Part shown: positions 17,376 through 27,308 of the stretch, in pieces | Numbering within the stretch: position 1 is the first letter of the stretch | How the letters are laid out: each line of letters opens with the position of its first letter | Source: Paenibacillus sp. P25 | GTDB taxonomy: Bacteria > Bacillota > Bacilli > Paenibacillales > NBRC-103111 | Reading direction: 5' to 3' | Length of the DNA stretch: 64,000 nt | Assembly: GCA_024704175.1 (NCBI GenBank) | Contig: CP085629.1 | Coordinates: forward strand, 2,170,001 to 2,234,000 | The notes under the pieces: generated by a model | Told to the model about the DNA's origin: nothing | Databases searched by the model: none | What the model saw: the letters and a program-made list of their open reading frames with translations, nothing else | Translations under genes and position numbers: made by a program

Positions 17376-19454
17376 CTATTGGATGCCCTCTTTGACCAGG
17401 GTCCACTGCTGGCCGTTAACGCCTGTATCGCTCCAGATGTCTACGTTCGCCCCATCCGCCGTAGAATTTTGATACACCTCGAGCAGCTTGGTGGTGTCGC
17501 TCTTGTTTTTGATCTTGTAATACCCGGTATCGCTAGGCGCCAGACTCCACTGTTGTCCCGCTGCGCCCGTATCGGCATTCTGGTTCACGTTGGTACCGTT
17601 CGCCGTTCCCCGCCGTCCGTCTGCATGAGCTTGCCGCTGCTCCAGTTGACCACCTTGTAGAAGCCGGCGCCTGCGGGATTGAATGTCCACAGCTGGCAGG
17701 CGCACCCCGTATCTCCCCACTGGCCGATGTTCGCCAAATTCGCTCCGGAATTGCCGCTGACCTCCAGCGGCTTGCCGCTGTTTCTGTTCACGACTTTAAA
17801 CGGCCCGTTCGCCGCTGTCCCCGTTTGGTAGACGGCAATGGCATCGAGTTCGGCATAGGTTCCGTTGTAAGCGAATTTGATCGTATTCGCCCCCGCATTC
17901 AAGTTCGCCGTGAATTGGACCCACTGATACCTGCCCCAATCCACCGTTGCCGGATAGTTCAAAGTAAACGCGGAGCCGCCGTTGACACTGACCAGATGGG
18001 AGCTGTTTGCCCCGGCGCCGTTATCGTATCTCACATTGACGGTGTACGTGCCGGAGGAAGGCACCCGGACGGTAAACTGCACATAACTGTCGGAGTAGTT
18101 GATATAACCGACCTTCGATCCGCCCTCTGCATCGACGTGGGATACGAGCTGAATATGGTTCGTCGCTGCTTTTTCCGCCTCGTATTGAACCTGGTTCAAG
18201 GGAATCGAGCCTACCCGGATGTCGTTGTAGGTGGTCGTTTTATTTTCCACATTCGTGGCCTGGAATAAGGTTTGCCCGTCGACGCTCGTATCGAACGCTT
18301 GGGCAAAGCCGGAGAAATACCCGCCTTGCGAGTCGTTGGCGTCGTAGGTGACGGCAAACGGCAACCGCTCCCAAGGTCCTTGGCCCAGGTTGTAGTTGAC
18401 ATAAAAGTTCTGTCCTCCGCTGATTTGCCCGGTCGCTGTCGAGGGCCCACTTGGACGCCACGATGACCATCCCGTTCGGGCCGCCGGCCGGAACCCATTT
18501 CACATAGGGGAAGAACCGATGCCGCGCCCATTGCTTAACTGGATCGGAGTACCCAGATCGTTCGCCGTCCAGGTCACGCCATCGTCAGAAAACTTATAGT
18601 AAACCACCGCCGTGTTGAGCGATTGGCTCGGACGGTTCACTACCTCATAGACCGCCATATACTTGCCGTTCGGCGACCTGGTTACCGTAATCATGCCCGG
18701 ACGGTCGCTTTTGTTCGGAATTGCGGCTACGTTCCCTTCCGCTCCCCATGTAAGACCGCCATCGGTCGATCTGCGGTAGGAGACGGCTTGCAATATGTTA
18801 TTCGCCTTCTGCCGTTCGTCGGAAAAGTAACAAACCAGATTACCCGAGCTGTCAATATTCAGCGACGGCTCCCAAATCGTTGTTGTCGTCGAAGTCGGAC
18901 TCGGGTCGTATACTGCCGGACCGCCGGTATCGACCGTGCTCAGCAGAGACCAGGAAGTCCCTTGGTTCGTACTCTTGTAGATGACAATCCGCGAAGTCGA
19001 CCGGTCGGCTTTCATAATGTTGCCCGCGAGCAGAATCGTACCGGCCGCAAGACCGCCCACCGTCTGCGGAACCTCATACAGAAACGGCTGCGATGTTAAC
19101 GTTTCCCCGGGAAAGTTCTGGCTTGGCACAACGTCGGTTACGTGCGTCCACGTCGTTCCGTTATCCGTGCTTTTATAAATCGGATACACTTGAACTCCAT
19201 TCACGTAGACGAGCTGATCATATGTAACCAGCAAAGTCCCGTTGGCTGACCCGTTATTCTTGAGCGTAATAATCTTGGCATACGTCGTGCCGGCCTTGTC
19301 GAAGGAGGAACCCGGTCGCGGGCGAATAAACGAGCGACCCGTTTCCGGTGGTGACGGCCTCCGCGGTTCCCGGGCCGGAAACTAGAGTAACGGCGGAGAG
19401 CAGCGACAAGACCAGCGACCATGCACATAGCCTCATTCTCATAATTCTTAGCAC
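17376..19454 (-). CDS. Secreted sialidase-fold beta-propeller enzyme with CBM6/35-like and ricin B-type (CBM13) domains, several frameshifts
   Basis: One secreted protein of about 690 residues, read in four frame segments with breaks near 19310, 18480-18360 and 17600. It starts at GTG 19454 (site GAGGG) with a signal peptide (RLCAWSLVLSLLSAVTLVSG...AEA). The propeller carries repeated Asp-box-like motifs: YKSTDNGTTWT, YKSTNQGTSWS, RRSTDGGLTWG and FSDDGVTWT. Then comes a CBM6/35-like domain (QYEAEKAATNHIQLVSHVDAEGG ... YAELDAIAVYQTG) and a C-terminal ricin-type domain with QLW/QQW repeats. The overall fold is that of sialidases and GH93 exo-arabinanases. The arabinofuranosidase operon just upstream favours arabinan as substrate, but this is inference. 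The stops between segments are probably sequence errors. Confidence 0.72.
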
Positions 19455-19598
19455 ACAATTCCCTCGCTTTCATCCAACTTGTTTTTGATCAGACCAATGA
19501 CCGGTTTTGCTCGAAATGATGTGTAGGAACATCCTCACCTCCTCTCCGGTGTATAATCAGCGTTGGCAAACCCGGTGATCTGGAGCCCATGGAACCGT

Positions 19599-21100
19599 CT
19601 AAACTTTGCTTGACGTTTGAAGCCGGATCACATTCCAGGAGTACGGCTCCAGCCTTGCGGTAATAAGGCCTTCGTCCACCGTGGTGAAGCGGCTAGTGCG
19701 CGGGCTGATTTCGAGCGGATGCTCGGCGGAATTGACGGCGTCGAGACGTTCATGGTTCAGCACAATATGCTCCAGTACCGAGAGCGATTGGAAATCTCTT
19801 GCATCGACGGACAGCTCGACCGGCTCTTCTCCACGATTGACGGCAAATACGGTAAGCTGATCTTCAGCCTCATGATGGACGGCGACCGCATCGACAACCG
19901 GAACATCGGTGTATACGGCTGTATCGTATTTGGGCGAATCGAGGATCGTTTGCAGCACCCTCCCCTTCCATAACGGGACACATGCGCGAACGGATAATAG
20001 GTCGGATTGCGCCAAGCCTTGCCGTTCTTCTCCGTCAAGATCATCGGAATCGTATTCACGAGCAGCGATTGGCAGGCGATCTTGATGCGGTCGGCGTGCT
20101 TCAGCAGCGTCAGCATGGCCGATCCGAATACTAACGCATCCTCCATATGGAACTTCACCCAATCGAACGGATAACCGGTTTGCCAGGGGATATATTCGAT
20201 ATCCGGCGCTCTCCATACATTCCATTCGTCGAAGCTGAGCATCATCGTTTTGGAGCTTCGCTTCTGGGCCTTGACATAATCGCATGCCGCGATAATCTCC
20301 TTGATTTGCTTCTCCATATCCAGCGGCATCGCCAGATAGCTGGGTGTATCGTGTTCTTTCTTCGCAATATAATTGTGAAGCGACAAATATTCGACGTGCT
20401 CGTACGTATGAGTAAGCACGGTTCTGTCCCATTCCGGATAAGAGGACAAATGGCGGGCTGAACTGCCGACCGCGACGAGCTCGATGCTCGGATCGACCCA
20501 TTTCATCACCTTGGCGGTTTCGGCCGCCAGACGCCCGTACTCGTCGGCCGTCTTCCGGGCAATTTGCCATTCCCCGTCCAATTCATTGCCCAGGCACCAG
20601 ATTTTGATGCCGTAAGGCTCCTCTACGCCATGCGCACGGCGCAGATTGCTCCACTTCGAGCCCTGCGGAAAATTGCAGTAGTCGACGATGTTCTTGGCAT
20701 CCTCAATGCCGGCGGTCCCGAGATTGACCGTCATGATCGGGTCGGCGCCGACCTTGCGCGTCCAGCGCATGAATTCGTCCAGACCGAAGGTGTTCGGTTC
20801 GATCTGCTTCCAGGCTACATCCAGCTTGGGCTGGCGCAGCGCTTTCGGTCCGATTCCGTCCTCCCATCGGTAGCCTGAGGTGAAGTTGCCGCCAGGGTAG
20901 CGGACAACGTTCAGCCCAAGCTCCCGAACCAGCTCAAGCACATCCGTTCGGAATCCGTCCTCATCGGCGGAAGGATGATCCGGTTCGTAAATGCCGTTGT
21001 ATACCACACTGCCCATATGCTCGACGAACGAGCCGAACAGGCGCTCGTCGGTTTCCCCGACAGTGAAATCTTTGCTAACGATCATTCGCGCTTTCGACAT
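19599..21100 (-). CDS. abfA: Alpha-L-arabinofuranosidase, GH51 (one frameshift)
   Basis: Intracellular enzyme that removes terminal alpha-L-arabinofuranosyl residues from imported arabino-oligosaccharides. ATG 21100 follows AGAGGAGAG. About 501 residues, the usual length of GH51 AbfA. A TIM barrel carries the acid/base Glu173 in CLGNELDGEW and the nucleophile Glu292 in SFDEWNVW, matching the positions known for Geobacillus AbfA (175 and 294). NVVRYPGGNF and LHNYI are also typical. The frame breaks near 19970, after YPFAHVSRYGRG, and continues as VLQTILDSPKYDTAVYTDVPVVDAVAV, the C-terminal beta-domain ending in RLEPYSWNVIRL. It is the last gene of an operon with an ABC importer and is probably repressed by the LacI protein encoded upstream. 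Confidence 0.93.
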
Positions 21101-21138
21101 GTTTTCTCTCCTCTTCGCTCCGGATACGGAGCGGTCTC

Positions 21139-21963
21139 TTATTTTAATCCTGAAGTGGCGATGCCCTGCACGAAATATTTTTGCGCCGCCGCATAGATCA
21201 GCAGCGGCGGCAGCAAAGCGATGGCGGATGCCGCTAAGGTCGGGCCGTATTCGATCGTCCGCTGCCCGACGAACATCGCAAGACCCGCCGACAACGTTCT
21301 CATCTCCGTCGAGCTGGTCAGCATGAGCGGATAAATCAGGTCATTCCAGTTATTCATCAGGTGAAAAATCCCCAAGGTGATCATGGCTGACCTGCACAAG
21401 GGCAGCATAATTTTCCAATAAATCCCCAGCTCACTGAAGCCGTCAATTCGTCCCGACTCCTCCAGATCCTTCGGCAGGGATACGAAGAACGACCGCATCA
21501 TGAAGATGCCGAAGGCTTTGCTGGCCCGGGGCAGAATCAGCCCCCAATACGTATTCAAAAGGCCAAGCTTATACAGCTCAAGAAACAGCGGGATCATCAG
21601 TACCTGAAACGGAACCATCATCAGCAGCAGTACGAGACTAAACAGCACCTTGCCTCCCTTGAACCGGATTCTGGCGAACGCATAGCCGGCCATCGAGTCG
21701 AAGAAGACGGACAGCACCGTTACTCCGCCGCTGAAGATCACCGTGTTCTTGAAGAAATCCAGCGGCGGGATGCGGCTCCAAACGCCAATGTATTGCTTAA
21801 TCGTCCATGCTCCGCCGAGCAGGGACGGCGGGTACGCCATCAAATGCTGCTCCGTCTTGAAGGTGGATACGAACAGCCAAATAAACGGATACAGGACGAA
21901 GAGCATGAGGCCTGCCAATACAAGTGAAGAAGCGGCCCGGGGTAAAGTGAATTTGTTGTTCAT
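21139..21963 (-). CDS. Carbohydrate ABC transporter permease (AraQ-like, CUT1)
   Basis: A 274-residue inner-membrane permease with about six transmembrane helices (AASSLVLAGLMLFVLYPFIWLFVS at the start). The EAA motif is LEESGRIDGFSELGIYWKIMLPLCRS. The C-terminus KYFVQGIATSGLK is typical of CUT1 second permeases. The ATG at 21963 follows GGAGGCCGGTC, 11 bases after the preceding gene. It pairs with the permease upstream and with the binding protein at 22983-24281. Given abfA directly downstream, arabino-oligosaccharide import is likely. No ATPase is encoded in the operon, so an MsmX-type ATPase is needed from elsewhere. Confidence 0.88.
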   Translation of the reverse strand: MNNKFTLPRAASSLVLAGLMLFVLYPFIWLFVSTFKTEQHLMAYPPSLLGGAWTIKQYIGVWSRIPPLDFFKNTVIFSGGVTVLSVFFDSMAGYAFARIRFKGGKVLFSLVLLLMMVPFQVLMIPLFLELYKLGLLNTYWGLILPRASKAFGIFMMRSFFVSLPKDLEESGRIDGFSELGIYWKIMLPLCRSAMITLGIFHLMNNWNDLIYPLMLTSSTEMRTLSAGLAMFVGQRTIEYGPTLAASAIALLPPLLIYAAAQKYFVQGIATSGLK

Positions 21964-21973
21964 GACCGGCCTC

Positions 21974-22885
21974 CTATCCTGCAGCGGTTTCGTTCTTCAT
22001 GAAATATCGGTTCATCAGCAGCACGATGACCATAATCAAGCCGAACAGCACGACCGACAACGAGGAGGCGTAGCCCAGGTCAAAAGGGGGCCAGCCTGAA
22101 GCCGACGTCGTAAATGTAGGTGACTACCGTCTCCGTCTTGTTCATCGGGCCGCCTTGCGTCGTCACGAAGATTTGGTCGAATACCTGCAGCGCCGAAATC
22201 GTTGTCGTAATAACGCAGAAGCTCAAAGCGGGAATGAGCATCGGCAGCGTAATCCGGACAAATCGGCTGAACGCCCCCGCCCCGTCGATTTGCGCCGCCT
22301 CGTAATAACTTTCCGGAATAGCTTGAATGCCGGAGACGAGAATGATCATGGTATATCCGAAGCTGCGCCATAGCGTAATCAGGATAACGGACGGCATCGC
22401 CAGCGACGGATCGCGCAGAAACTGCAGCTGCGGCGGCCGAGCTTGACAAGCGCGTACGGATACATCCCCATCTGGGGGTCCAGGAGAAACGACCAAACGA
22501 TACCGATCGCCGTCATCGAGCAGATGGAGGGCAGGAAGAAGACGGAACGCAGAAATTTGCGGGTCAGCGTATTCTTCGAAACCACAACGGCTGTGAACAA
22601 CGCGGCAATCAGCTGAAGGGGCATCTCGACCAATGTAAAATAAACCGTGTTGCCCAAGGCATTCCAAAAACGGTCGTCATGCCACAGCCTCGCGTAGTTA
22701 TCGAGTCCGAGGAAGCGGATGTCCTGGAGGAAAATATCCAGCTTGAGCAAACTGATCCAGAGTGTCGATATCAGAGGAACTGCTGTGAACAGCAGCAAAA
22801 TAAGCAGGGATGGCGTTATAAACAGATAGGCGGCTCTTTCCGGCTTATTCCAATACTGAAACAAGCTTCTTCCGCTGAATTTCAT
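21974..22885 (-). CDS. Carbohydrate ABC transporter permease (AraP-like, CUT1), with frameshifts
   Basis: About 303 residues. Start ATG 22885 (MKFSGRSLFQYWNKPERAAYLFITPSL). The sequence changes frame near 22440, after DPQMGMYPYALVKLG, where LQFLRDPSLAMPSVILITLWRSFGYTM continues, and again near 22085, after VGFRLAPF. It ends at TAG 21974 as NRYFMKNETAAG. The EAA motif is ESYYEAAQIDGAGAFSRFVRITLPML. About six transmembrane helices are expected. The stop overlaps the ribosome site of the second permease gene, so the two are coupled. It works with the binding lipoprotein upstream and the AraQ-like subunit downstream, probably for arabino-oligosaccharides. Confidence 0.85.
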
Positions 22886-22982
22886 GGCATTCACCCACAA
22901 TTCAAGATTCGGTCGCCCGCCGCAAGAAGATAGCTGGATTGGCGGTCGTTCGGAGGGCGACCGTGGAACGGCCCGTGCTGCG

Positions 22983-24281
22983 TTATTTCTCCGCCTTGAG
23001 CGCGTCGTCGATTTGGGCGGACGCTTTGGCTGTGACCTCGGCCGCCGGCTGCCCGTTCTCAAGCGCTTCGATGGCCGGGAATAAAATGTCATTCGTAATT
23101 TTCCCGGCGCTCGTCAGATTAGGCAGGTAAGGCTGGGCCGCATCGCCCATATTGGCCATTGCCGATACAAGCGGATCGGCCTTTACCTGCGGGTCGTTGA
23201 TTACCGAGTTCAAGTAGGGTGGAAAGCCGTTCTTGAGCGACCATTCTTTCCCAATCTCCGTGCTGTTCCAATATTTAATGAAGTCATAGACCGCTTTCTT
23301 CTGATCCGCCGGCGTACTGCTGGGTATGGCGAAGCCAATGCCGCCGAAGGATGTATACCGGGCGGCGTCGCCTTTGGGCGGCAGGGCAATGCCGAACGAA
23401 ATATTGTTGCTCTTCAGGCCGGGAGCGAGCCAAGGACCATTGATGTACATCGCAAGCTTCCCGCTCTGCATCAGCTTGTCGGTGTCGGCGCCTGTCGCCC
23501 CTTTGGGGCTGACCTTCTTGTTCACAACCAGGTCCTGAAGCCATGTAAACGTCTTCAAATTGGCCGAAGAATGAAGCAGCGACTTCTTGGCCTGCAGATC
23601 GACGATATCGCCGCCGTTGCCCATCAGGAATGACGCAAAATATTCGGGAGCCCCTTTGACCGGCGACCCCAGGCCAAACTGGTTCTTCCCCGGATCGGTC
23701 AGCTTCACCGCATATTCGGCCAGCTGCTCCATCGTCTCCGGCGGCTTCTCCGGGTCTAGACCGGCCGCTTTGAATAAATCTTTGTTCCAATAAAGGTATA
23801 GTCCGTTCATCTGCATCGGCAGCAAATACTGCTTGCCGTCCTTCTGCCCCATCTGCAGCGAGGCGCTCGTAAAATCGGCTTTGTCAGCGCCGGTGACCGA
23901 GAAGAAATCGCTCATATCCTGGAAGGAGCCGTTCTGGATGTACGGCGTGGCGAAACCGCCGATCGTCATCACGAAGCTCGGGGCCGTTTTCGTCGCAATC
24001 GAAGGCGGCGACTTCTGGTTGAGCTGATCCCAGGGCATGATATCCATCTTGATTTCCACTTTATCGCTGTTCTTCTTGTTATAACCGTCGACGATCGATT
24101 TCAGCAGTTCCCCGTCGGGACCGGTAAATCCGTTCCAAAGCGACAGAGTCACTTTCTTCCCCGCGACCGGGGTCTCAGCCGTCCCGCCGGGCGAACCCGA
24201 GCCGGCATTACAAGCCGTAAGTCCGATGACGGACAAGGCCATTGTTCCCGACAACAGCATGCGCAGCGTCCGATTGACCAT
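22983..24281 (-). CDS. Extracellular solute-binding lipoprotein (family 1), probable arabino-oligosaccharide binding
   Basis: Lipoprotein of 432 residues. Start ATG 24281 (MVNRTLRMLLSGTMALSVIGLTAC) because AAAGGGAGG lies before it and the sequence gives a signal with lipobox LTAC; an upstream in-frame extension has no signal character. The mature protein begins with a Gly/Ser linker and VTLSLWNGFTGPDGELLKSIV, the family 1 fold. It is the first gene of an operon with two permeases and abfA, so it is expected to bind arabinose-containing oligomers (AraN-like). A palindrome resembling the LacI autoregulatory site lies 86-99 bases upstream. Confidence 0.88.
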   Translation of the reverse strand: MVNRTLRMLLSGTMALSVIGLTACNAGSGSPGGTAETPVAGKKVTLSLWNGFTGPDGELLKSIVDGYNKKNSDKVEIKMDIMPWDQLNQKSPPSIATKTAPSFVMTIGGFATPYIQNGSFQDMSDFFSVTGADKADFTSASLQMGQKDGKQYLLPMQMNGLYLYWNKDLFKAAGLDPEKPPETMEQLAEYAVKLTDPGKNQFGLGSPVKGAPEYFASFLMGNGGDIVDLQAKKSLLHSSANLKTFTWLQDLVVNKKVSPKGATGADTDKLMQSGKLAMYINGPWLAPGLKSNNISFGIALPPKGDAARYTSFGGIGFAIPSSTPADQKKAVYDFIKYWNSTEIGKEWSLKNGFPPYLNSVINDPQVKADPLVSAMANMGDAAQPYLPNLTSAGKITNDILFPAIEALENGQPAAEVTAKASAQIDDALKAEK

Positions 24282-24366
24282 AGATGTTGATCCTCCCTTT
24301 TTTCCCCTTGTTGATTGATACGGTAACGCCATGCAACGATCACACGGGACACCACCCCCCAAAGAT

Positions 24367-24380
24367 TTAAATCGTTTTAA
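24367..24380. promoter_or_regulatory. Operator for the LacI-type regulator before the transport operon
   Basis: TTAAATCGTTTTAA differs by one base from the perfect palindrome TTAAATCGATTTAA upstream of the LacI gene. The central CG and 14-bp symmetry are typical of LacI-family sites. Confidence 0.6.
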
Positions 24381-24396
24381 ATTTTACTTAAAAAAA

Positions 24397-25417
24397 TTAA
24401 GTGTTTGCTGCCCCGCATGATTCACGGATGATGAGCCGGGACGGAACGACGGTCTTCTGTTCCTCCACCTCTTCATTAGCCAGCATAGCGGTCAGCTTCT
24501 TCGCAGCAAGATAACCCATATGGCGGATCGGCTGGTCAATTGTCGTCAAAGCGGGGGTAGTCACCTCAGACATATCCATATTGTCATAGCCCACGATCGC
24601 TACATCCCGTGGAATGGATACGTGCCGCTTCTGAAGCTCCCGCATGGCTCCGATCGCCATCCTGTCGTTCGCCGCAAAGACGGCATCGAAATCGCACTGC
24701 CCGCTGAGCAGCTTCTCAACTGCATCGCGGCCCGACTCCATCGTAAAGTTCTCCTCGATGACAAGCGACGGATCGAACAGCACTTTATGATCCTGAAGCG
24801 CCATCCTGTAGCCCTCCAGCCGGTCGAGACTGACCTGGTAATCCAGCGGTCCGGTGATATGCACAATCTTCCTTCTTCCCAGCCGCAGCAGATGCTCCGT
24901 CGCGTGATAAGCTCCTCCGACCTCGTCCCGCTCCACCGTCATCACCTCCTCGTGGTGCCATTTGCCAAGGTAAACAAGCGGAAAACCCGATTCCACGATG
25001 CGCAAAATATTGCGGTCCTTGATCGAAGCCGGCCAAAGAATAATTCCGTCCGCGCGGCGGTTGCGCAATATTTTATCGTAGGAAGCGATCTCTTCCTTCG
25101 GAGAAGCCGAGACGATCAGATGCATCCCGTTCTCCACCAGTACCTCGGTAATGCCCTCGAGCAGACTGTACGAAATACGGGTGAGTGAATGCATTATGGG
25201 GTGTGTTAGGAAAAATAAGCGCTACCGTATCCGATTTCTTCGCCCTTAAACTGCGGCCGATTTCGTTCGGGACATATTTCAGCCGTCTCGCTACATCCTC
25301 TACGGCTTGTTTTGTCTTCACGTTGACGCGGGGATCTCCGGCGAGCGCGAGAGATACGGTTGCCGGCGATACTCCGGCGATTCTGGCAATATCCTTCAAA
25401 GTAACATGGGTGTCCAA
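24397..25417 (-). CDS. LacI-family transcriptional regulator (one frameshift)
   Basis: Sugar-responsive repressor of about 340 residues. The TTG start at 25417 follows a GGCGGAG site. The helix-turn-helix TLKDIARIAGVSPATVSLALAGDPRVNVKTKQAVEDVARRL is followed by the hinge helix PNEIGRSLRAKKS and the start of the sugar-binding domain TVALIFPNTPHN. The frame breaks near 25190 and continues as HSLTRISYSLLEGITEVLVENGMHLIVSAS through AVFAANDRMAIGAMRELQ and VAIVGYDNMDMSEVTTPALTTIDQP, to the end. It sits upstream of the binding-protein/permease/abfA operon on the same strand. Matching palindromes before its own gene and that operon imply autoregulation and control of arabinan-oligosaccharide use. Confidence 0.88.
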
Positions 25418-25433
25418 TTCTGCTCCGCCTTTT

Positions 25434-25447
25434 TTAAATCGATTTAA
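25434..25447. promoter_or_regulatory. Autoregulatory operator of the LacI-type gene
   Basis: Perfect 14-bp palindrome TTAAATCGATTTAA, 17 bases before the TTG start, where a bound repressor would block transcription. Confidence 0.65.
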
Positions 25448-25568
25448 TAACCCAATAATATAGCGTTTTCATTTGTTCGTCAATATCCTTTTTTTAAAGG
25501 TAAGCAAGTTTAAAATAAATACTCCCCTTGGCTTAACAGCGGCTAAGGGGAGATAGAGGATCGGAACT

Positions 25569-26756
25569 TTACTCATGCTGATTAGTAATCGTACTTAATT
25601 TTGTAAATTCATCGTCTATAAAATTCATCAATCCGATGATTTCTATCTGCGTATTGATTTGGGCCAATGCAGCGGAAGCCTCGTTCAATTGATCGACAAG
25701 GCTGTGAAGTACATTAGCTTGAAGCTTGTTTTCGGTTAGTTCTATGTTATCCAATTGTTTTTCCAAGGATAAAGGAATGGTCGCTGCAGGATATTGACTC
25801 CACATTTGCAGCGTCGGCGTTTCATTTGCACCTTGTACCGCATGATGAATCGGATGTGCTCCGGTTAGTGCAAGGCCTTTGAGCTTCTCATCCGCTTCAT
25901 GAGACGCGGCAAGTACCGGAATTCCAGCTTTATCTTCCACTTTATGGGATACAGCCTGCGCTGCACTTTGCACCTTCTCATCCGGTTTACGTGACACAGT
26001 GGGCACCGAAGGCTTAGCCTTCTCTTCTACCTTATGAGGCGCGGCTGCAACCGGGCTTTTGACCTTGTCTTCCACTTTATGGGATACAGCCTGCGCTGCA
26101 CTTTGCACCTTCTCATCCGGTTTACGTGACACAGTGGGCGCCGAAGGCTTAGCCTTCTCTTCTACCTTATGAGGCGCGGCTGCAACCGGGCTTTTTACCT
26201 TGTCTTCCACTTTGTGGGATAAAGCCTGTGTCGAACCTTTCGCCTTCTCCTCCGGTTTATGAGGCACGGCAGGCACCGAAGGCTTAGCCTTCTCTTCTAC
26301 CTTATGGGGCGCGGCTGCAACCGGGCTTTTAGCCTTTTCTTCAACCTTATGAGACAAAACTTCAACCGGATTTTTAACTTTGTCTTCTGCTTTATGAGGC
26401 AAGGTTACTACATTGTTCTTAACATCCGTTTTATCCGGCACGAGCTGAATATGGTTTCTTTTGTTGTCCGGTTCCGTTTTCTTAACACTGCCGAACTCTC
26501 TCGTTAAATCGACCGGATGAAGCTCCTGAGCCGCTTCGATATTGAATGCTTCCTTTAATGGATGTGGATGCTCCCCAGTGCGATCCTTATTGTCATTAGT
26601 TCTTTCGGTGTTAGGAAAACTTCTCCAGGAAGCAATTCCGATCACAAGAGCAATCAATAAGAAGATAAATACGGTCATTAGCATTCCCATCATTTCCCTT
26701 TCATCTTCGACATTCTTAAACCAACTGGCTTTACCAATCCACGATAACTTGTCCAT
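25569..26756 (-). CDS. Membrane-anchored Lys/Glu/Pro/Ala repeat protein, function unknown
   Basis: 395 residues, not recognised. One transmembrane helix near residues 22-44 (MMGMLMTVFIFLLIALVIGIA) is followed by a charged linker. A central region of about 170 residues is built from roughly 15-residue units of the type H-K-V-E-E/D-K-A/V-K-S-P-V-A-A-A-P, grouped into a 45-residue super-repeat. The C-terminal 90 residues look like coiled coil (LSLEKQLDNIELTENKLQANVLHSLVDQL). The ATG at 26756 has only a weak ribosome site. It lies just downstream of a Gln-rich protein gene on the same strand; the two may form a unit. The repeats would make an extended stalk between the membrane and the C-terminal domain. 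Wall or spore-coat association is possible but not shown. Confidence 0.75.
   Translation of the reverse strand: MDKLSWIGKASWFKNVEDEREMMGMLMTVFIFLLIALVIGIASWRSFPNTERTNDNKDRTGEHPHPLKEAFNIEAAQELHPVDLTREFGSVKKTEPDNKRNHIQLVPDKTDVKNNVVTLPHKAEDKVKNPVEVLSHKVEEKAKSPVAAAPHKVEEKAKPSVPAVPHKPEEKAKGSTQALSHKVEDKVKSPVAAAPHKVEEKAKPSAPTVSRKPDEKVQSAAQAVSHKVEDKVKSPVAAAPHKVEEKAKPSVPTVSRKPDEKVQSAAQAVSHKVEDKAGIPVLAASHEADEKLKGLALTGAHPIHHAVQGANETPTLQMWSQYPAATIPLSLEKQLDNIELTENKLQANVLHSLVDQLNEASAALAQINTQIEIIGLMNFIDDEFTKLSTITNQHE
25936..26340. repeat. 135-bp tandem repeat inside the membrane-anchored repeat gene
   Basis: The stretch beginning TCCACTTTATGGGAT recurs at 25936, 26071 and (with changes) 26206, a period of 135 bp or 45 codons. 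The first two copies are nearly identical, indicating recent duplication or ongoing copy-number change. Confidence 0.85.
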
Positions 26757-26809
26757 GTCTAAAAAAGGGTTACGCCGAAACGCAACCCCATATTCGTTCC
26801 AATTCGGGA

Positions 26810-27265
26810 TTAGTGAGTTTGGTTCATGCTCATGTTGCTTTGGTTCATGTTCATGCTGCTTTGGTTCATGCCTTGCTGATTCATTTGGTTCGCCTGATGC
26901 TGGGATTGCTGAATCAACTGCTGCATTTGGCTCAGCATTTGGAACGATTGAACGGTTTGGTTGGCTTGGTTCAGCCTTTGGCTGGCTTCCTGAATGGATT
27001 GCTGCAGGTTTTGAATGGCTTGCTTTTGCTGGCTTTGAACCTGCTGATTGAATTGGTTCATTTGGTGCACAAGCTGACCCAGCTGTTGTTGATTTTGATT
27101 GGAACCCATCGAAGAAGAAGTGCCTTGAGAAGGGTTCTGCACCTGGGTTAAAATCTTTTGGATTTGGTTAAGCTGGTATTCCAAAGGGGTCAATTCACTG
27201 GCGATTTCTTCTTTTACCTTATCGGCGATTTGCTCTTGAGTTATGGCTTCTTTTTTGGTAGTCAT
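26810..27265 (-). CDS. Glutamine-rich low-complexity protein, function unknown
   Basis: 151 residues, not recognised. Start ATG 27265 behind AAGGAGG. An N-terminal charged helix (ITQEQIADKVKEEIASELTPLEYQLNQIQKIL) leads to a Gln/Asn/Met/Ser-rich region: QQLGQLVHQMNQFNQQVQSQQ, then QSIQEASQRLNQANQTVQSF, and a tail of NQS/MNM repeats. It has no signal peptide or membrane helix. The pattern suggests an extended coiled coil with a disordered tail. It is 54 bases upstream of the membrane-anchored repeat protein on the same strand. Similar Gln-rich small proteins occur in spore-forming Bacillales, but I cannot name a family. Confidence 0.7.
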   Translation of the reverse strand: MTTKKEAITQEQIADKVKEEIASELTPLEYQLNQIQKILTQVQNPSQGTSSSMGSNQNQQQLGQLVHQMNQFNQQVQSQQKQAIQNLQQSIQEASQRLNQANQTVQSFQMLSQMQQLIQQSQHQANQMNQQGMNQSSMNMNQSNMSMNQTH

Positions 27266-27295
27266 TCTGGATCCAGCCTCCTTAGGATAATGTGT

Positions 27296-27308
27296 TGTTC
27301 TAAGAACA
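27296..27308. promoter_or_regulatory. Perfect 13-bp palindrome before the Gln-rich gene
   Basis: TGTTCT-A-AGAACA, 31 bases upstream of the Gln-rich gene start, with partial extension on both sides. It may be an operator. The rest of the 27266-27744 gap holds AT-rich sequence and, at its right end, the BlaI-type operators. Confidence 0.35.

Noticed and set aside
22983..23800. Plus-strand and alternative-frame ORFs opposite the transport genes
   Set aside because: They are shadows of well-supported lipoprotein and permease genes and lack ribosome sites or family motifs.
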